Shown here piece after piece: positions 11,717 through 24,299 of a stretch of 64,000 nt of DNA; positions within the stretch are counted from its first letter, which is position 1, and each line of letters begins with the position of its first letter. Origin of the DNA: Liolophura sinensis (lineage: Eukaryota > Mollusca > Polyplacophora > Chitonida > Chitonidae); the NCBI RefSeq assembly GCF_032854445.1, contig NC_088299.1, positions 14,131,608-14,195,607 on the forward strand. Reading direction: 5' to 3'. Under the pieces are notes generated by a model. That model did not search any database and had not been told where the DNA came from. It saw nothing but the letters and a program-made list of their open reading frames with translations. The position numbers and the translations under genes are program-made.

Positions 11717-12136
11717 CACAGCTGTAGGTCAATCAATAGAGAGTTGAAAATGTCATGAATTATGGAAGCTGGTTGTTGGCCAAGCACCAGAGCTTTGACT
11801 GGAAATGGCCTTGTAATACGATCCTGGGCTTATGGCCGTCAGGCGTCGCGTATGTAACTTTACAGACTTCTGACTAGCTTGGACTCATCTGTTCATATGT
11901 TTGAGAGGTATGTAGCTTGCTTGCTGTAGTTTTGTCTGGGATGGGATAACTCTCGATGGGCGTTTGGGTAAAACTGAGGTGTGTATCGGGTTGGAAATGA
12001 TGATTAAGTTGAGGCGGGGTTTCCAACTGCATGTAAGCTGGTTTAACGGTGGGGTCAGATTATTTTTGGTGGGTGAATAGTTACGGAAGTTAGGTGTTCT
12101 TCGCAGTGGGGTCAGAGGTTTTGTTCAAGTTAGATG

Positions 12137-13850
12137 GGATTAAGGGTGTGGTCTAAGATCATGCTGAATTTAGGTGAGTTTAGGGATGGGGTCTGAAGTT
12201 ATGTTGGTTTGGTGCATTTAGAGGTGGGGTCTAAGGTTATGCTGAATTTAGGTGAGTTTTGGGATGGTGTCTGAAGTTATGTTGGTTTGGTGCGTTTAGA
12301 GGTGGGGTCTAAGGTTATGCTGGATTTAGGTGAGTTTAGGGATGGGGTCTGAAGTTATGTTGGTTTGGTGCATTTAGAGGTGGGGTCTAAGGTTATGCTG
12401 AATTTAGGTGAGTTTAGGGACGGGGTCTGAAGTTATGTTGGTTTGGTGCGTTTAGAGGTGGGGTCTAAGGTTATGGTGAAGTTAGGTGAGTTTAGGGATG
12501 GGGTCTGAAGTTATGTTGGTTTGGTGCGTTTAGAGGTGGGGTCTAAGGTTATGGTGAATTTAGGTGAGTTTTGGGATGGTGTCTGAAGTTATGTTGGTTT
12601 GGTGCGTTTAGACGTGGGGTCTAAGGTTATGCTGAATTTAGGTGAGTTTAGGGATGGGGTCTGAAGTTATGTTGGTTTGGTGCGTTTAGACGTGGGGTCT
12701 AAGATCATGCTGAATTTAGGTGAGTTTAGGGATGGGGTCTGAAGTTATGTTGGTTTGGTGCGTTTAGACGTGGGGTCTAAGGTTATGGTGAAGTTAGGTG
12801 AGTTTAGGGATGGTGTCTGAAGTTATGTTGGTTTGGTGCGTTTAGACGTGGGGTCTAAGGTTATGGTGAAGTTAGGTGAGTTTAGGGATGGGGTCTGAAG
12901 TTATGTTGGTTTGGTGCGTTTAGACGTGGGGTCTAAGGTTATGGTGAAGTTAGGTGAGTTTAGGGATGGTGTCTGAAGTTATGTTGGTTTGGTGCGTTTA
13001 GACGTGGGGTCTAAGGTTATGCTGAATTTAGGTGAGTTTAGGGATGGGGTCTGAAGTTATGTTGGTTTGGTGCGTTTAGACGTGGGGTCTAAGATCATGC
13101 TGAATTTAGGTGAGTTTAGGGATGGGGTCTGAAGTTATGTTGGTTTGGTGCATTTAGAGGTGGGATCTAAGGTTATGCTGAATTTAGGTGAGTTTTGGGA
13201 TGGTGTCTGAAGTTATGCTGGTTTGGTGCGTTTAGAGGTGGGGTCTAAGGTTATGCTGGATTTAGGTGAGTTTAGGGATGGGGTCTGAAGTTATGTTGGT
13301 TTGGTGCATTTAGAGGTGGGGTCTAAGGTTATGCTGAATTTAGGTGAGTTTAGGGATGGGGTCTGAAGTTATGTTGGTTTGGTGCGTTTAGACGTGGGGT
13401 CTAAGGTTATGGTGAAGTTAGGTGAGTTTAGGGATGGGGTCTGAAGTTATGTTGGTTAGGTGCGTTTAGACGTGGGGTCTAAGGTTATGGTGAAGTTAGG
13501 TGAGTTTAGGGATGGGGTCTGAAGTTATGTTGGTTTGGTGCGTTTAGACGTGGGGTCTAAGGTTATGGTGAAGTTAGGTGAGTTTAGGGATGGGGTCTGA
13601 AGTTATGTTGGTTTGGTGCATTTAGACGTGGGGTCTAAGGTTATGCTGAACTTAGGTGAGTTTTGGGATGGGGTCTGAAGTTATGTTGGTTTGGTGCGTT
13701 TAGACGTGGGGTCTAAGGTTATGGTGAATTTAGGTGAGTTTTGGGATGGTGTCTGAAGTTATGTTGGTTTGGTGCGTTTAGAGGTGGGGTCTAAGGTTAT
13801 GGTGAAGTTAGGTGGGTTTAGGGATGGTGTCTGAAGTTATTAGGTGTTGG
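12137..13850 (+). repeat. 78-bp G-rich minisatellite, copy B
   Basis: About 22 units of the array also present at 421-1980. The change in offset across the array (11716 to 11872) is 156 bp, exactly two units. The copies diverge in unit order after about the fifth unit, as expected from unit gain or loss inside the array. Confidence 0.95.
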
Positions 13851-13864
13851 AATGGCTACATAAG

Positions 13865-15190
13865 TTAGATGGGTTTATGGGCGTTTGGGGTTATGTTGGT
13901 GTTGGAATGATTATGAAGGTTAGGTGGTTTCAAGGATGGTGTGTGAGGTTATTAGAAGTTGGAATGGTTACATAAGTTAAATGGGTTTGTAGGCGTTTTT
14001 GGTTTGGGTGATTATGGAAGTTAGGTGGGTTCAGGGTGCGGCCTTAGGATATGTTGTGTTCAGAGGGTTATGGAAGTTAGGTGGGTTTACGGTGGGCCTG
14101 AGGATATGTTGATGTTGGAATGGTTATGGAAGTTAGGTGGGTTTAGTTCGGGACCTGAGGATAAATTGTGTTGGAATGATTATGGAAGTTAGGTGGATTT
14201 AAGGTGGGGCTGAGGACATGTTGTGTTGGAATGGTTATGAATGTTATGTGGGTATGGGACCGGGCCTGAGGATATGTTGATGTTGGAATGATTATGGAAG
14301 TTAGGTGGGTTTAGGACGGGCCTAAGGATATGTTGATGTTGGAATAAATGTGGAAGTTAGGTGGTTTTAGATTGGGGCCTGAGGATATGGTGATTTTGGA
14401 ATGGTTATGAAAGTTAGGTGGGTTTAGGGCGTGGCCTGAGGATATGTTGACGTTTGAATGATTCTGGAAGTTAGGTGGTTTTAGGGTGCGCCTTGAGGAT
14501 ACGTTGTGCTGGAATGATTATGGAAGTTGGGTGGGTTTAGGATGGGGCCTCAGGATATGTTGTGTTGAAATGGTTATGGAAGTTAGATGGTTTTTGGGGT
14601 GCGGCTTGAGGATATGTTGTGCTGGAATGATTATGGAAGTAAGGTGGGTTTAAGATGGGGCCTCAGGATATTTTGTGTTGGAATGGTTATGAAAGTTAGA
14701 TGAGTTTGGGACGGATCATGAGGATATGTTGTATTGCAATGATTATGGACGTTGGGTGGTTTTAGAGTGGGGCCTGAGGATATGTTGTGCTGAAATGATT
14801 ATGGAAGTTGGGTGGGTTTGGGACCGGGCCTGAGGATATGTTGTGTTGGAGTGATTATGGAAGTTGGGTGGGTTTGGGACCGGGCCTGAAGATATGTTGT
14901 GTTGGAATGATTATGGAAGTAAGGCGGTTTAGGACGGGCCCTGAGGATATGTTGTGTTGGAATGATTATGGAAGTTAGTTGGGTTTAGGACCAGGCCTGA
15001 GAATTGGAAATGATTATGGACGTTAGGTGGTTTCAGGGTGCGGCTCGAGGATATGTTGTGTTGGAATAATTATGGAAGTTAGGTGGGTTTAGGGTGGGGT
15101 CTGAGAATATGTTGTGTTGGAATGGTTATAGAAGTTAGGTGGGTTTAGGAAAGGGCCTGAGGATATGTTGTGTTGGAATGATTATGGAAG
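13865..15190 (+). repeat. 55-bp G-rich minisatellite, copy B
   Basis: Counterpart of 1990-3260 with one extra unit of about 56 bp near 14140-14195 (GTTTAGTTCGGGACCTGAGG). This accounts for the remaining offset change from 11872 to 11928. Confidence 0.92.
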
Positions 15191-15391
15191 CTAAATGGGG
15201 TTATACAGGTTCTGACGTTATATTGCTGTTGGAATGATCATGGAAGCTAGATAGATTTAGAAGGAGTCGTGAGATTAAGTTGGTTTTGCTGTGCTACATA
15301 CATTTAGGGTGTTATTGTCGAATTGTTTTGGAAGTTCGGTTGGTTAAGGGTTGGAGCCTGACGCATGAATGAACGGAATGAACTTAGGTAG

Positions 15392-15533
15392 GTTTAGGGA
15401 TGGGGACTATATTAGGTAGTTTTAGGGATGGGGCTTATATTAGGTAGATTTAGGGATGGGCCTATATTAGGTAGTTTTAGGGATGGGGCCTATATTAGGT
15501 AGTTTTAGGGATGGGGCCTGTTATACTGGTGAT
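15392..15533 (+). repeat. 28-bp minisatellite, copy B
   Basis: Same five-unit array as at 3464-3605, directly upstream of the intact lectin gene. Confidence 0.9.
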
Positions 15534-15772
15534 GGGAGAATTATTGAAGTTACGTGGGTCTAGCTGTTGGACTGTCAATTCAGTTAACTTCACCTGAAAC
15601 CTGTGATATTTCATTAAGAATTTGATTCATCAAATCAAGTGGTGTGCTGAAGATATTATGATATACCATAAGGTCAAATGCTCTCAATTTAATTTTGATA
15701 TTGAAATGACCATGTGATATTTTATTCAACAGGGGTATTACACCATATGAAGTTTGGCCTTGTTCAATTACC

Positions 15773-18700
15773 ATGATGATACTTGACACTTACCATTACT
15801 TGATGATATTTCTGGCGACCTGTTCCGGCATTGTTTGCTCTGGTGAGTACGTGAATGAGCGGCTACCCTATTGCCAAGGGTTATCATTGTATCCCATGGC
15901 CTACAATTGCGAACATGATCGTCGTGTTCCCATCGTCTTTAACTATTTAGATTATCATCATATAACGTCGCACGTATATGTGGATGTTATCACCATATAA
16001 GGTTGCATGTAACTATCATATTACCTTTACCCTTGATATTAACATGGTAATGTATATTTGTATTGTTGGATATAATCAGGATAGTACCTTCCATTGGGTG
16101 TTATCAGGTTAGTGCTTTCCTGCGGATGAGCATGGGTTCCTTCCGGACTCTATCCAGTTTCCTCCCACCATATTGCTGGCCGCCGTCATATAAGTGAAAT
16201 AAAAGTAAAGTATGGCGTAAAACAACAAATAAATAAATAAATAAATCTTGCCAAATGCATCCTCTAGAAGTCAACTAACTGACGATGTTTCCATCGGCCA
16301 GATACACCCCCGCCATCAATATAACAGTATCACTCTTGTACCATTTTATGCTCTGTACGCACTGGTATTGTGTTTCCTGGCAGTATGAGATGTTGATATC
16401 ATGATATAGCCCGACTTGTGAGTAATACCAACCTCTACAATGATAACAAGTTTTGGCACCGCTCAGTCAAGCGGTTTATCAGTCAATCATCCTATTAGTC
16501 ACTACTATTATTCCTTTGTTTTACAGCTCGTTACTACTTTGCCTGCCCACCAGAGGCCACATATTTCCAAGGACTGTGTTATCAGCTTCATTCTCGTCCT
16601 GTGACGTTCCAGGAAGCCATTGATTACTGCTATTACCGTGAAGCTTCTGTGTTTACTTTAGCCTTTATACCTCATCTAAACGCAGGCCAGGTGTCGATCA
16701 GTATAGGCCTAAATAATACGTCGTGTTACTGGATGCATACTGAAGTCTATGAAGATGGTAAGTATTGGGCTACTTAACCCGCTCAAACATGTAAGGATTT
16801 GTGCCCGGTTGTTCAAAAGTGGTTTACAAGTTAAACCAGGGTTAAATGTTGACACTAAAATGTACAAGGCTTGAGCACGGAATAAAGTCAATACCGGGCT
16901 TATTCTCTTTTGTACAACTGAGCCCTGTGCCATGGGGTTTTCGAGTTCAGAAGTAATAGAGGAGAACCGCCTTCCGTGGTAAGGCGACCCCTGTAGGGTT
17001 AACCAGTGAAATTTAACATGGGCTAACATTTAACATTGGGATATTTTCGCAGTTTTCTATATATGCTAGCTAGCTAGGTAGTTTATCTAGATGTTAATCA
17101 GTAAAGTTAGTTGATCGGTTGACACAGAAATAATTTTCTTCGCTAACAAGGGATTTTCTGTGTAAGCCGATCAACTAACTTTGCTGATAAACAGCTTGAT
17201 AATCCGGCTTTATAGCAAGTGTATGTAGAAAACTGCCCAAAAAATTCATATGAAATTCGATGGCTCTAATAAGCCACCGTAATGGGCCACGATATATACA
17301 ACAATTAATGGCAACTTTCTAAACATGCACTCACGTTGATAATCTGATCCCTGTTTCCAAGTGCCCGTGTGTGTTGCAATGTGTAACAACATCAGAATTG
17401 GGGAAACAGTTTAATGTTGAACCGCTCTATGAGATCGCGACTTCAGAACCGCGTAAATCGTTAGAACCAGTTATGGCGGTTCTCTGCAACTGTAATTATT
17501 CAGCCGTGCAGTAGAATCATCTGGGTCATGCAAGTACTGGCCCATTGTCTATGAACTACCAGCGTATGTAAATATCTCTCTTTCCTCCAGAATCCCCACG
17601 GATATGCATACATTAGGTCGTTCAAAATCAAACTTCATGTGTATGTGTTGATCGTGTCTACATCTCCGAGAACTTGTATGCTCGTTCTATAGAACCACTC
17701 GAATAAAATATAAGTACGGACTCTGTGATATGTAAGCACTGGCACTTGGGACATGTGATGATCACAAACTTCAGGGCAAAGAGTGGGAAAAATCATTCAA
17801 AAAATGATTTCCATCATATTTTTCTAGAAAAGAATATTACTTTTTTTATTTGGTGGGTATTTGAGACTACCATCTGGTACATGGAAGTCTAATCAATCTA
17901 ATTTATTTGTGTTCAGTTTGGTGCCACATCCGAATTTTTATACTATTTTAACATGTTCATCATATTTTCATTATTCAAATTTAACGCATGTGTTTGAATA
18001 TCAGTAACAGATTTAAATTCACATCAATTTATATCACATCGTCACTTAAAACATTATGTAAAGATCACCAAGAGACTGTCCCAAATATCAACACCACTTT
18101 TATTTGATACATGTTCATGACGACTTCAGCAGAAGAATTTTTCTCCCAATGTTATTTTGTTAGGTCCGTTTAAGCGTTTTAAGCGTAAACATTCTTTTTG
18201 CCTTGTTGTAGATAAAATTCACCCGGATTTCCATGGACTGATTGGGATAGAGGAGATGTGTATAGCGATCTGTGGATCAGTAGACACTTGGATACGCTAT
18301 CAGTATGTGTGCCGACAAAAGCTGCCTTTTGTCTGCCAGTTTACCAGTGAGTCGGCATATTACATCTCTTTTTATCTAATTCATAAAAAAACTGTGTCTC
18401 ATTTATGATACATTCTTAGGCAAGGCTTAAAACATCAATTAAGTGGAATAAACACATTTATAAATTTTCACCGTCTCATGAAGAAAGACCTGTATGCAGA
18501 TTTCAGCTCTGTGGTGTTCATAATAAAATAACGAAAGATTATGTCTAATTTATACTGCATTCTTTAGTATGGCACAAAACTCCAAGTAAATAAATAAATA
18601 AATGAATAAATCGCTGTATTTTGGCGAATAAAAAACTAATACACATGATTTACTACAGAAAAATCCCACAGTATCAATTTGCAGATTTAGACCGCCATTT

Positions 18701-19989
18701 TTATGTAACAAATGTGCTTTTCATCAAACTTTGTGAAACCATATGCTTTGGTATGTGCCTTTTAGAACATTTATATTGGAAGAAAAACATCAGGAAAACC
18801 CATCGTCGTGAAAAACAAGAAAAGTTTAGAGGTGAGATTTAATAACGAGACAGCGAGACAGCGAGACAGGGAGATAGCAGTGACGTACATGTAGCGAGAG
18901 AGGGAAACAACAGTGAGGTACATGTAGCAAGACAGCAGGACAGGGAGATAGCAGTGACGTACGTGTAGCGAGAGAGGGAAACAACAGTGAGGTACATGTA
19001 GCAAGGCAGCAGGACAGGGAGATAGCAGTGACGTACATGTAGCGAGAGATGGAAACAACAGTGAGGTACATGTAGCAAGACAGCAGGACAGGGAGATAGC
19101 AGTGACGTACGTGTAGCGAGAGAGGGAAACAACAGTGAGGTACATGTAGCAAGGCAGCAGGACAGGGAGATAGCAGTGACGTACATGTAGCGAGAGAGGG
19201 AAACAACAGTGAGGTACATGTAGCAAGACAGCAGGACAGGGAGATAGCAGTGACGTACGTGTAGCGAGAGAGGGAAACAACAGTGAGGTACATGTAGCAA
19301 GGCAGCAGGACAGGGAGATAGCAGTGACGTACGTGTAGCGAGAGAGGGAGATAGCGAGACAGCGAAATAGCAATGAGGTATATGTAGCGAGACACCGAGG
19401 CAGGGAGATAGCAATGAGGTGCATGTAGCCAGACAGCGAAGCAGGCAAATAGCCGTAAGGTGGCTAGGCATGGGCAGAGCGGCTGCGAGATATTGAAGCA
19501 GCGGGCCCCAGTCTTGTCGATATGTCGATATGACAACATTGACTGAATATAAGGTCAGATGAATTCTATTCTAATCTGAAGCGAAAATCCGGTATTTTAT
19601 ATCGTCACGCTAAAACTGAAATGCTGCCATGCTAATCTATCTTTTTCATTCATTCTCTCCATCTGTTAAATTGCTTATTTTGTATTTATTACGATGGTGA
19701 GGAAAATGTTATCTTTTCTTCGTCAGAGTAGAAAGACAACCTTGGTTATCTATTTCTTACAGTGGCAGCAAAGGTCTCGTCGTCTTTGTTCCTGAGTGCT
19801 GCTCCTCTCTTTGAGGAGCGTGTCCCCGTGGTGACCATGTGTTCTCGGTTGTGCGGAGACAGATGTGATTATTTCAACTACAACACGGTGACAAAGATGT
19901 GCCGAGGCCACAACACTGCTCCAGGAAATGAAGCAGTACTTCGAGAAACAAAAGATCACTGGCAACTTTGGGAGTTCAGTATGAAATGA
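15773..19989 (+). CDS. Secreted C-type-lectin-like protein with PAN/Apple-like C-terminus, copy B
   Basis: Four coding exons: 15773-15842, 16527-16757, 18212-18346 and 19763-19989 (stop TGA). All have consensus GT/AG borders and phase-1 introns, and the sum is 663 nt for 220 aa. Residues 1-23 are a signal peptide. Residues about 30-144 form a CTLD with cysteines at 30, 41, 58, 90, 117, 121, 134 and 142, W127, and a closing FVCQF. EPN/QPD and WND are missing, so it is probably not a classical calcium-dependent sugar binder. Residues about 146-220 (FEERVPVV, C172-x3-C176-x3-C180, FNYNTVTKMC) look like a PAN/Apple-type domain. The predicted product is an extracellular soluble recognition protein. 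The fourth exon begins with a split Met codon. Upstream lies the G-rich minisatellite; no TATA box was identified. Confidence 0.78.
16103..16247 (+). mobile_element. SINE tail (family 2) in lectin intron 1, copy B
   Basis: Duplicate of the 5'-truncated SINE at 4175-4319 with the same breakpoints. Confidence 0.85.
17093..17192. repeat. Imperfect inverted repeat (MITE-like), copy B
   Basis: Arms 17093-17130 and 17155-17192, identical in design to 5165-5264. Confidence 0.7.
18838..19450. repeat. 74-bp minisatellite, expanded copy
   Basis: Seven or so units in the third intron of the lectin gene, with unit starts (GAGATAGCAG) at 18871, 18945, 19019 and so on, every 74 bp. Each unit is two sub-repeats sharing CAGTGA(C/G)GTAC(A/G)TGTAGC. 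Because 74 is not a multiple of three and the unit lacks minus-strand stops, all three minus frames stay open for more than 200 codons. These are not genes. Confidence 0.95.
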
Positions 19990-20659
19990 CCTGGTCGTGC
20001 TGACTGATTATTCTACCTGAAATGGAATTTTTGAGTTTCATTGTGTATAACTTGTAACTTTTTCAGGGCCTTTTTACGACCCAAGAGTAACTAATTTATC
20101 TGTTTACTATACACGTGCAAAAAGACACAGACTTATCACGTGATAGACAAAGACACCCATGTGTCGTCAGCTACGAATCAGTCACCCAGATCAAAGATTC
20201 TTCCCCCAGCTCCCTTTTTATGGACCACAAGCTACATTTGTCTTTCTTATAATGACCCTGCGGGAAGTACTTTATTGTATAATATACGACAAGTGACTCG
20301 ATTGGTCGAAACAAACATGGAATGGCAGGGACAAATCCATTGCATTGATATGGTATCTAACAAGTTTATCAAACTCGGGCTAAAATGAGTAACATCCCAG
20401 TAAATGATATCAATCTTTGAAAATGTGACACAAAGAAAACTCTATCTCTGTCCTAATATAAGTTGGCTCGCTAAGTTGTTTACAAACGTTATGAACCGTA
20501 GCATTGGTGATTGTTGTGAACAAGGAATGAGTTGGGTGCGCGGAATAAGTTAGAAAAGGTTAATAGTTAGCAGCGATGCCATTGCTGCACTGAGCCAGTC
20601 ATCAGCATACTCTTTGGTCACATAACTAAAGTACTGGAGGTGAGAGGTGAATTTAACCC
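19990..20659. other. 3' flank of the lectin gene
   Basis: No consensus polyadenylation signal was seen within the first 200 bp after the stop. Open frames here show no recognisable motif. Confidence 0.4.
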
Positions 20660-22740
20660 AAGTGAGATGGGCACAAATTTCTTTCCAAAAAAGTGAATGT
20701 TTTCCTGGGATCCGTGTATATTCCCGCATGGTCTACATCAGAAACGTGGTCTGAACTAGATTTGTCACTTTCACGATTATATAATGCCACTGACCCAGAT
20801 CGAGAGATTGTGATTCTGACGGGTGACTTTAACCATGCAGATATCCAATGGCGGTCAACAAACAATGGGTTGAAGCCTTACGGTTGGACCACGGGCCAGT
20901 CAGATAACTGCACGGATATTTTAGCTGAATACGCTTTAACACAGTTCAATAACAATGCGACCTGCAATGGCAAGGTATTAGATTATGAGTGTGCCTGGGG
21001 GACGAAGTGTGACGTTTCACTAGCACAGGATATAGTAAGTTCAAGACACCAAGCGCTTCACTGTGAACTACATCTCCAAAGTGTGACTAAATTAACCTAC
21101 CCGAACAGGTGCGTGTACAATTTTCGAAAGGCTGACTTTCCTCATCTAAAGCGGCTTCTTTCATCAGTGTACTGGAACTCTCTCATAGACAACACAGACG
21201 TTAATGGAAGTGTGTCAGATTTTTATGACATTCTGTTTAGGTCAATCTAACTCTGTTCCAAGTGTTCTAATTCGTGGGCGCAAGTTTCCATCTTGGTTTG
21301 ATCAAGATCTACTAGCCGTTCTTAAAGATAAGGAACAGTCTTATAACATCTACAAAAACACAAAAGTGACATTCATTATTCTTATTTCGCTGCTCTGCGA
21401 AAAACATTCAAAAAGTTAAAACGGGAAAAATATAACGAATATATTTCAAATGTTGAGTCAGAAATGGAAACAACACGAAACGATTCTGAGGTTTCGTAAT
21501 AGCCAAGCAATCAAAAGACTCTATTCCGGGCTCTGTCAAGTATGAAAATATTGAGGCTAATGATATCAACTCAGTCACAGAGTTGTTTAACGATTTTTTC
21601 TATAGTGTTTTTACCAGACCCCAAACAACGGAAATGCCTCTGCTCTCTGTTCAGTGTGATGACATAATGAGCAATGCTACTGTTAATTCCCATTATATAT
21701 CCTGTTTACTGAATTCTGTAAAAATCCACAAGACCTATGGATATGACAATATTTCAGGTCTACTTCTGAAAGAGTGTGCAGAGGAACTGGCCGTTCCCCA
21801 AAGCGTAATTTTCAATGCATTTCTTCAATGGGTGCTCCCAACAGATTTTGAGAGAGCTAACGTGATTCCAATTTTCAAAAAAGGCGACCGGACTGACGTT
21901 ACTAATTACCCTCCTATATCTCTGCTACCACTCTTCAGTAAAATTTTGAAAAGTGTCTCTCAGGAAGGCCGTTCGCAACGAGTTGTCCTACACGGCGCAG
22001 AATCTTCATGGAAACCGGTATTACCCGGCGTACCGCAAGGGTCTTTGATTGGTCCGCTACTGTTTGTTTTGTATGTAAACGGCGTGTCTTCTTGTGTTCG
22101 GCTCTCTAAATTGTCACCATATGTAGATGACAGTAAACTTTACAAACAAGTGCCTTCCGCGCAAGAATGTGAGCTATTACAGGATGACCTTGCACGTTTA
22201 ACAAACTGGTGTTCAGTTTGGCAGCTTAAGTTAAACGTGGACAAGTGTTGTGTCATATCATTCACGAATAAGACCAACAAAATTATATCCAATTATAGCA
22301 TAGACGGACATGCACTTGAAAGAGTTGAGACTGTGAAAGATCTTGGGATAACATTAACCAGTAATTTGAATTTTAGATTACATGTCACCAGTACCGTTAG
22401 AAAAGGTTATAAAATGCTTTATTTCTTTTACAAAAACCAAGTCACTTATACCCCTTTAGTTCGCTGCAACTTGGAGTGTTGGCCAATTATATGGTCCCCC
22501 ACCCCAAAATATCTCTCAGACAAGATAGAGTCCGTTCAAAAAAAAGTTCATCAAATATCTATGTTTTAAAATTAATGACACTTATCCCTCTCAAAAATAC
22601 AGTAGTATGTGTAAACAATTTCAGCTGCCCACACTATCTGATCGCCGCAGAGCTGCAGATTTAAAGTTCTTACACAAATGTGTTCACCCTATCGTTGACT
22701 CGCCTTACCTAGTACAGTAGGTCAACTTTAATTTTCCTGC
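20660..22740 (+). pseudogene. Decayed non-LTR retrotransposon (Jockey/CR1-like LINE)
   Basis: 20693-21250 encodes the C-terminal half of an apurinic-type endonuclease (GSVYIPAW, then ILTGDFNHADIQW) with the N-terminal half missing. A frameshift near 21240 moves to a frame carrying FPSWFDQDLLAVLKDKEQ. 21566-22569 encodes reverse transcriptase: IPIFKKGDRTDVTNYPPISL, then GVPQGSLIGPLLFVLY and YVDD (near 22120). Between KILKSV and GRSQRVVL roughly 90-100 residues are absent, removing the motif that carries the first catalytic Asp, although the join stays in frame. A run of A near 22538 causes a second frameshift; the typical C-terminal tail (LPTLSDRRRAADLKFLHKC) follows in the new frame to about 22720. 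The element is 5'-truncated and cannot be active. Confidence 0.9.
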
Positions 22741-24299
22741 CCGGGCCTTAGGACAAACGGCTCCCTCGAGCCATGAATTCCTATAATGACCTGAGTTCTA
22801 ATCATTCCATAGAAATTTTTTCTTCACAACAACGTTTTAGAAGGTCAGTTCACTCGATTCTTTTTTAACGGTTTTTCTGTGATTAACATATTTCGTGATC
22901 TCAACTTTTGATTATAATGGTTTACAATTCTTATTTTTTATGAAATTTCAACAAGAATAGTTTTGTATATTCATGTATGTTTACACGTAGGCTTACAACA
23001 TTTCTGCATCAAGAATTACATCATATGTTTACCTTTGTTTACACTACACTATTAATAAACCATGAACTACTCTATCACTTATGAAACAGGATGTACCGGT
23101 GGAGAGTAACACGTTGAAGACTTGCAAGCGAACTACCAAAGCGGTTACTGTATCAATGGAATCATCGATTAATAAATGGTGGTATTTATCGATATCCCTA
23201 ATTCATTTATTGCTGTCGCTAATTCAGCATTGGTCATTTAGTAATTTTCTTTTACAGAGCTTAAATAACTAAGAGTGTTGAAAATGAATTTCAAAAACGT
23301 ATCCCAACCTCGTATACATAACATTTTCCTAGACTGCACGTAAATATGACCTGTAATGGTCAATTTTTAGAATGCCCAGAAAAAAAATTGGAATAGTGAA
23401 CGAATATGATTGGTATCAAAATATTCAAAACATATGTTAAAGGCAGCCTAATTATGTAAGATTCTATGAAAGAATATAAACAGTATGTCAAGTACTCAGG
23501 AATTATAGGCCTACACATATATCGTTATGGACTTTACACGTATAGATTTTCGTGAATCCGGTTGATAGATTATTTCCAACGCATGCGCGTCAGCGTTTCT
23601 GTGGGATCGGGTATAAGCAGGTCTGGCACCCCTTAAATTCTTTACCAAAGAAGATTACAATGTTAAATATTAACATTCGATTTGGTTGAACAATGCCTTG
23701 GGCAAAATAACTAGGTGTACAGGATAGAGAATAAGTGTGTAAATACATCAACACAAGTGTGTGGCATTTCTAGGTCAAAATTGGGAAATTATTTATTTAT
23801 GTGAAACGTGAAACATGTCTTCGTGAAACAGAGTGTTCGTCTTGACTTGGATCAATATTACCGATGTACCAGTTCGTGCAGCAACTCAGTTTATAAATGG
23901 TCATGTTTTCTTAGAATATTATTGGTTTAGACTCAGAGTGTGGGGACTGTAAAGCCGTGGTGGTGAGGGATTGAAAGAGAATCCATGTGTGTTTTGTACA
24001 CTTCGTTATATCAATAACTGGTGATAAAGTATGAGCGCTTGTGAACTGAACACATCTGTGACCTGTGTCAAGAGTCAGTTAGAATAATGAATGCATTCCT
24101 CACGTTTTGAAGGACGCACAAAACCGGGCGTGAAAGTGCCGAAAACGGCTTCATGTTGCAAACAAAACACACACAACGTTCCTGGTTCTTTTTATGTTAC
24201 TCAGATAATATCGAGCATCCGGATAGAAGCTGCAGTCGTTTTGCCGTACCATTGTATAGAATTTATCCTCATTTAAAACATACACTCTGCTCTTCTAAA
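22741..24299. other. A/T-rich intergenic DNA, possible LINE 3' tail at its start
   Basis: No gene was supported. The first few hundred bases could be LINE 3' UTR, but no end or target-site duplication could be fixed. Short AATAAA-like words occur without a gene to attach them to. Confidence 0.4.

Larger units (their letters stand above)
11717..19712. repeat. Locus duplication, copy B (lectin locus)
   Basis: This is the second copy of the block at 1-7774. It is longer by two 78-bp units and one unit of about 56 bp in the upstream minisatellite, and by about five 74-bp units in the third intron. It lacks the SINE of copy A. Unlike copy A it runs without a break into the last coding exon at 19763. 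The 3.7 kb preceding it (7975-11716) could be the continuation of the duplicated block whose partner lies left of this window; this cannot be tested here. Confidence 0.93.

Noticed and set aside
18771-19539. Three overlapping minus-strand frames of 210-237 codons
   Set aside because: They read the 74-bp minisatellite in all three frames and produce the same Cys/Ser/Leu-rich text cyclically. The shorter frames at 6845-7234 are the contracted version.
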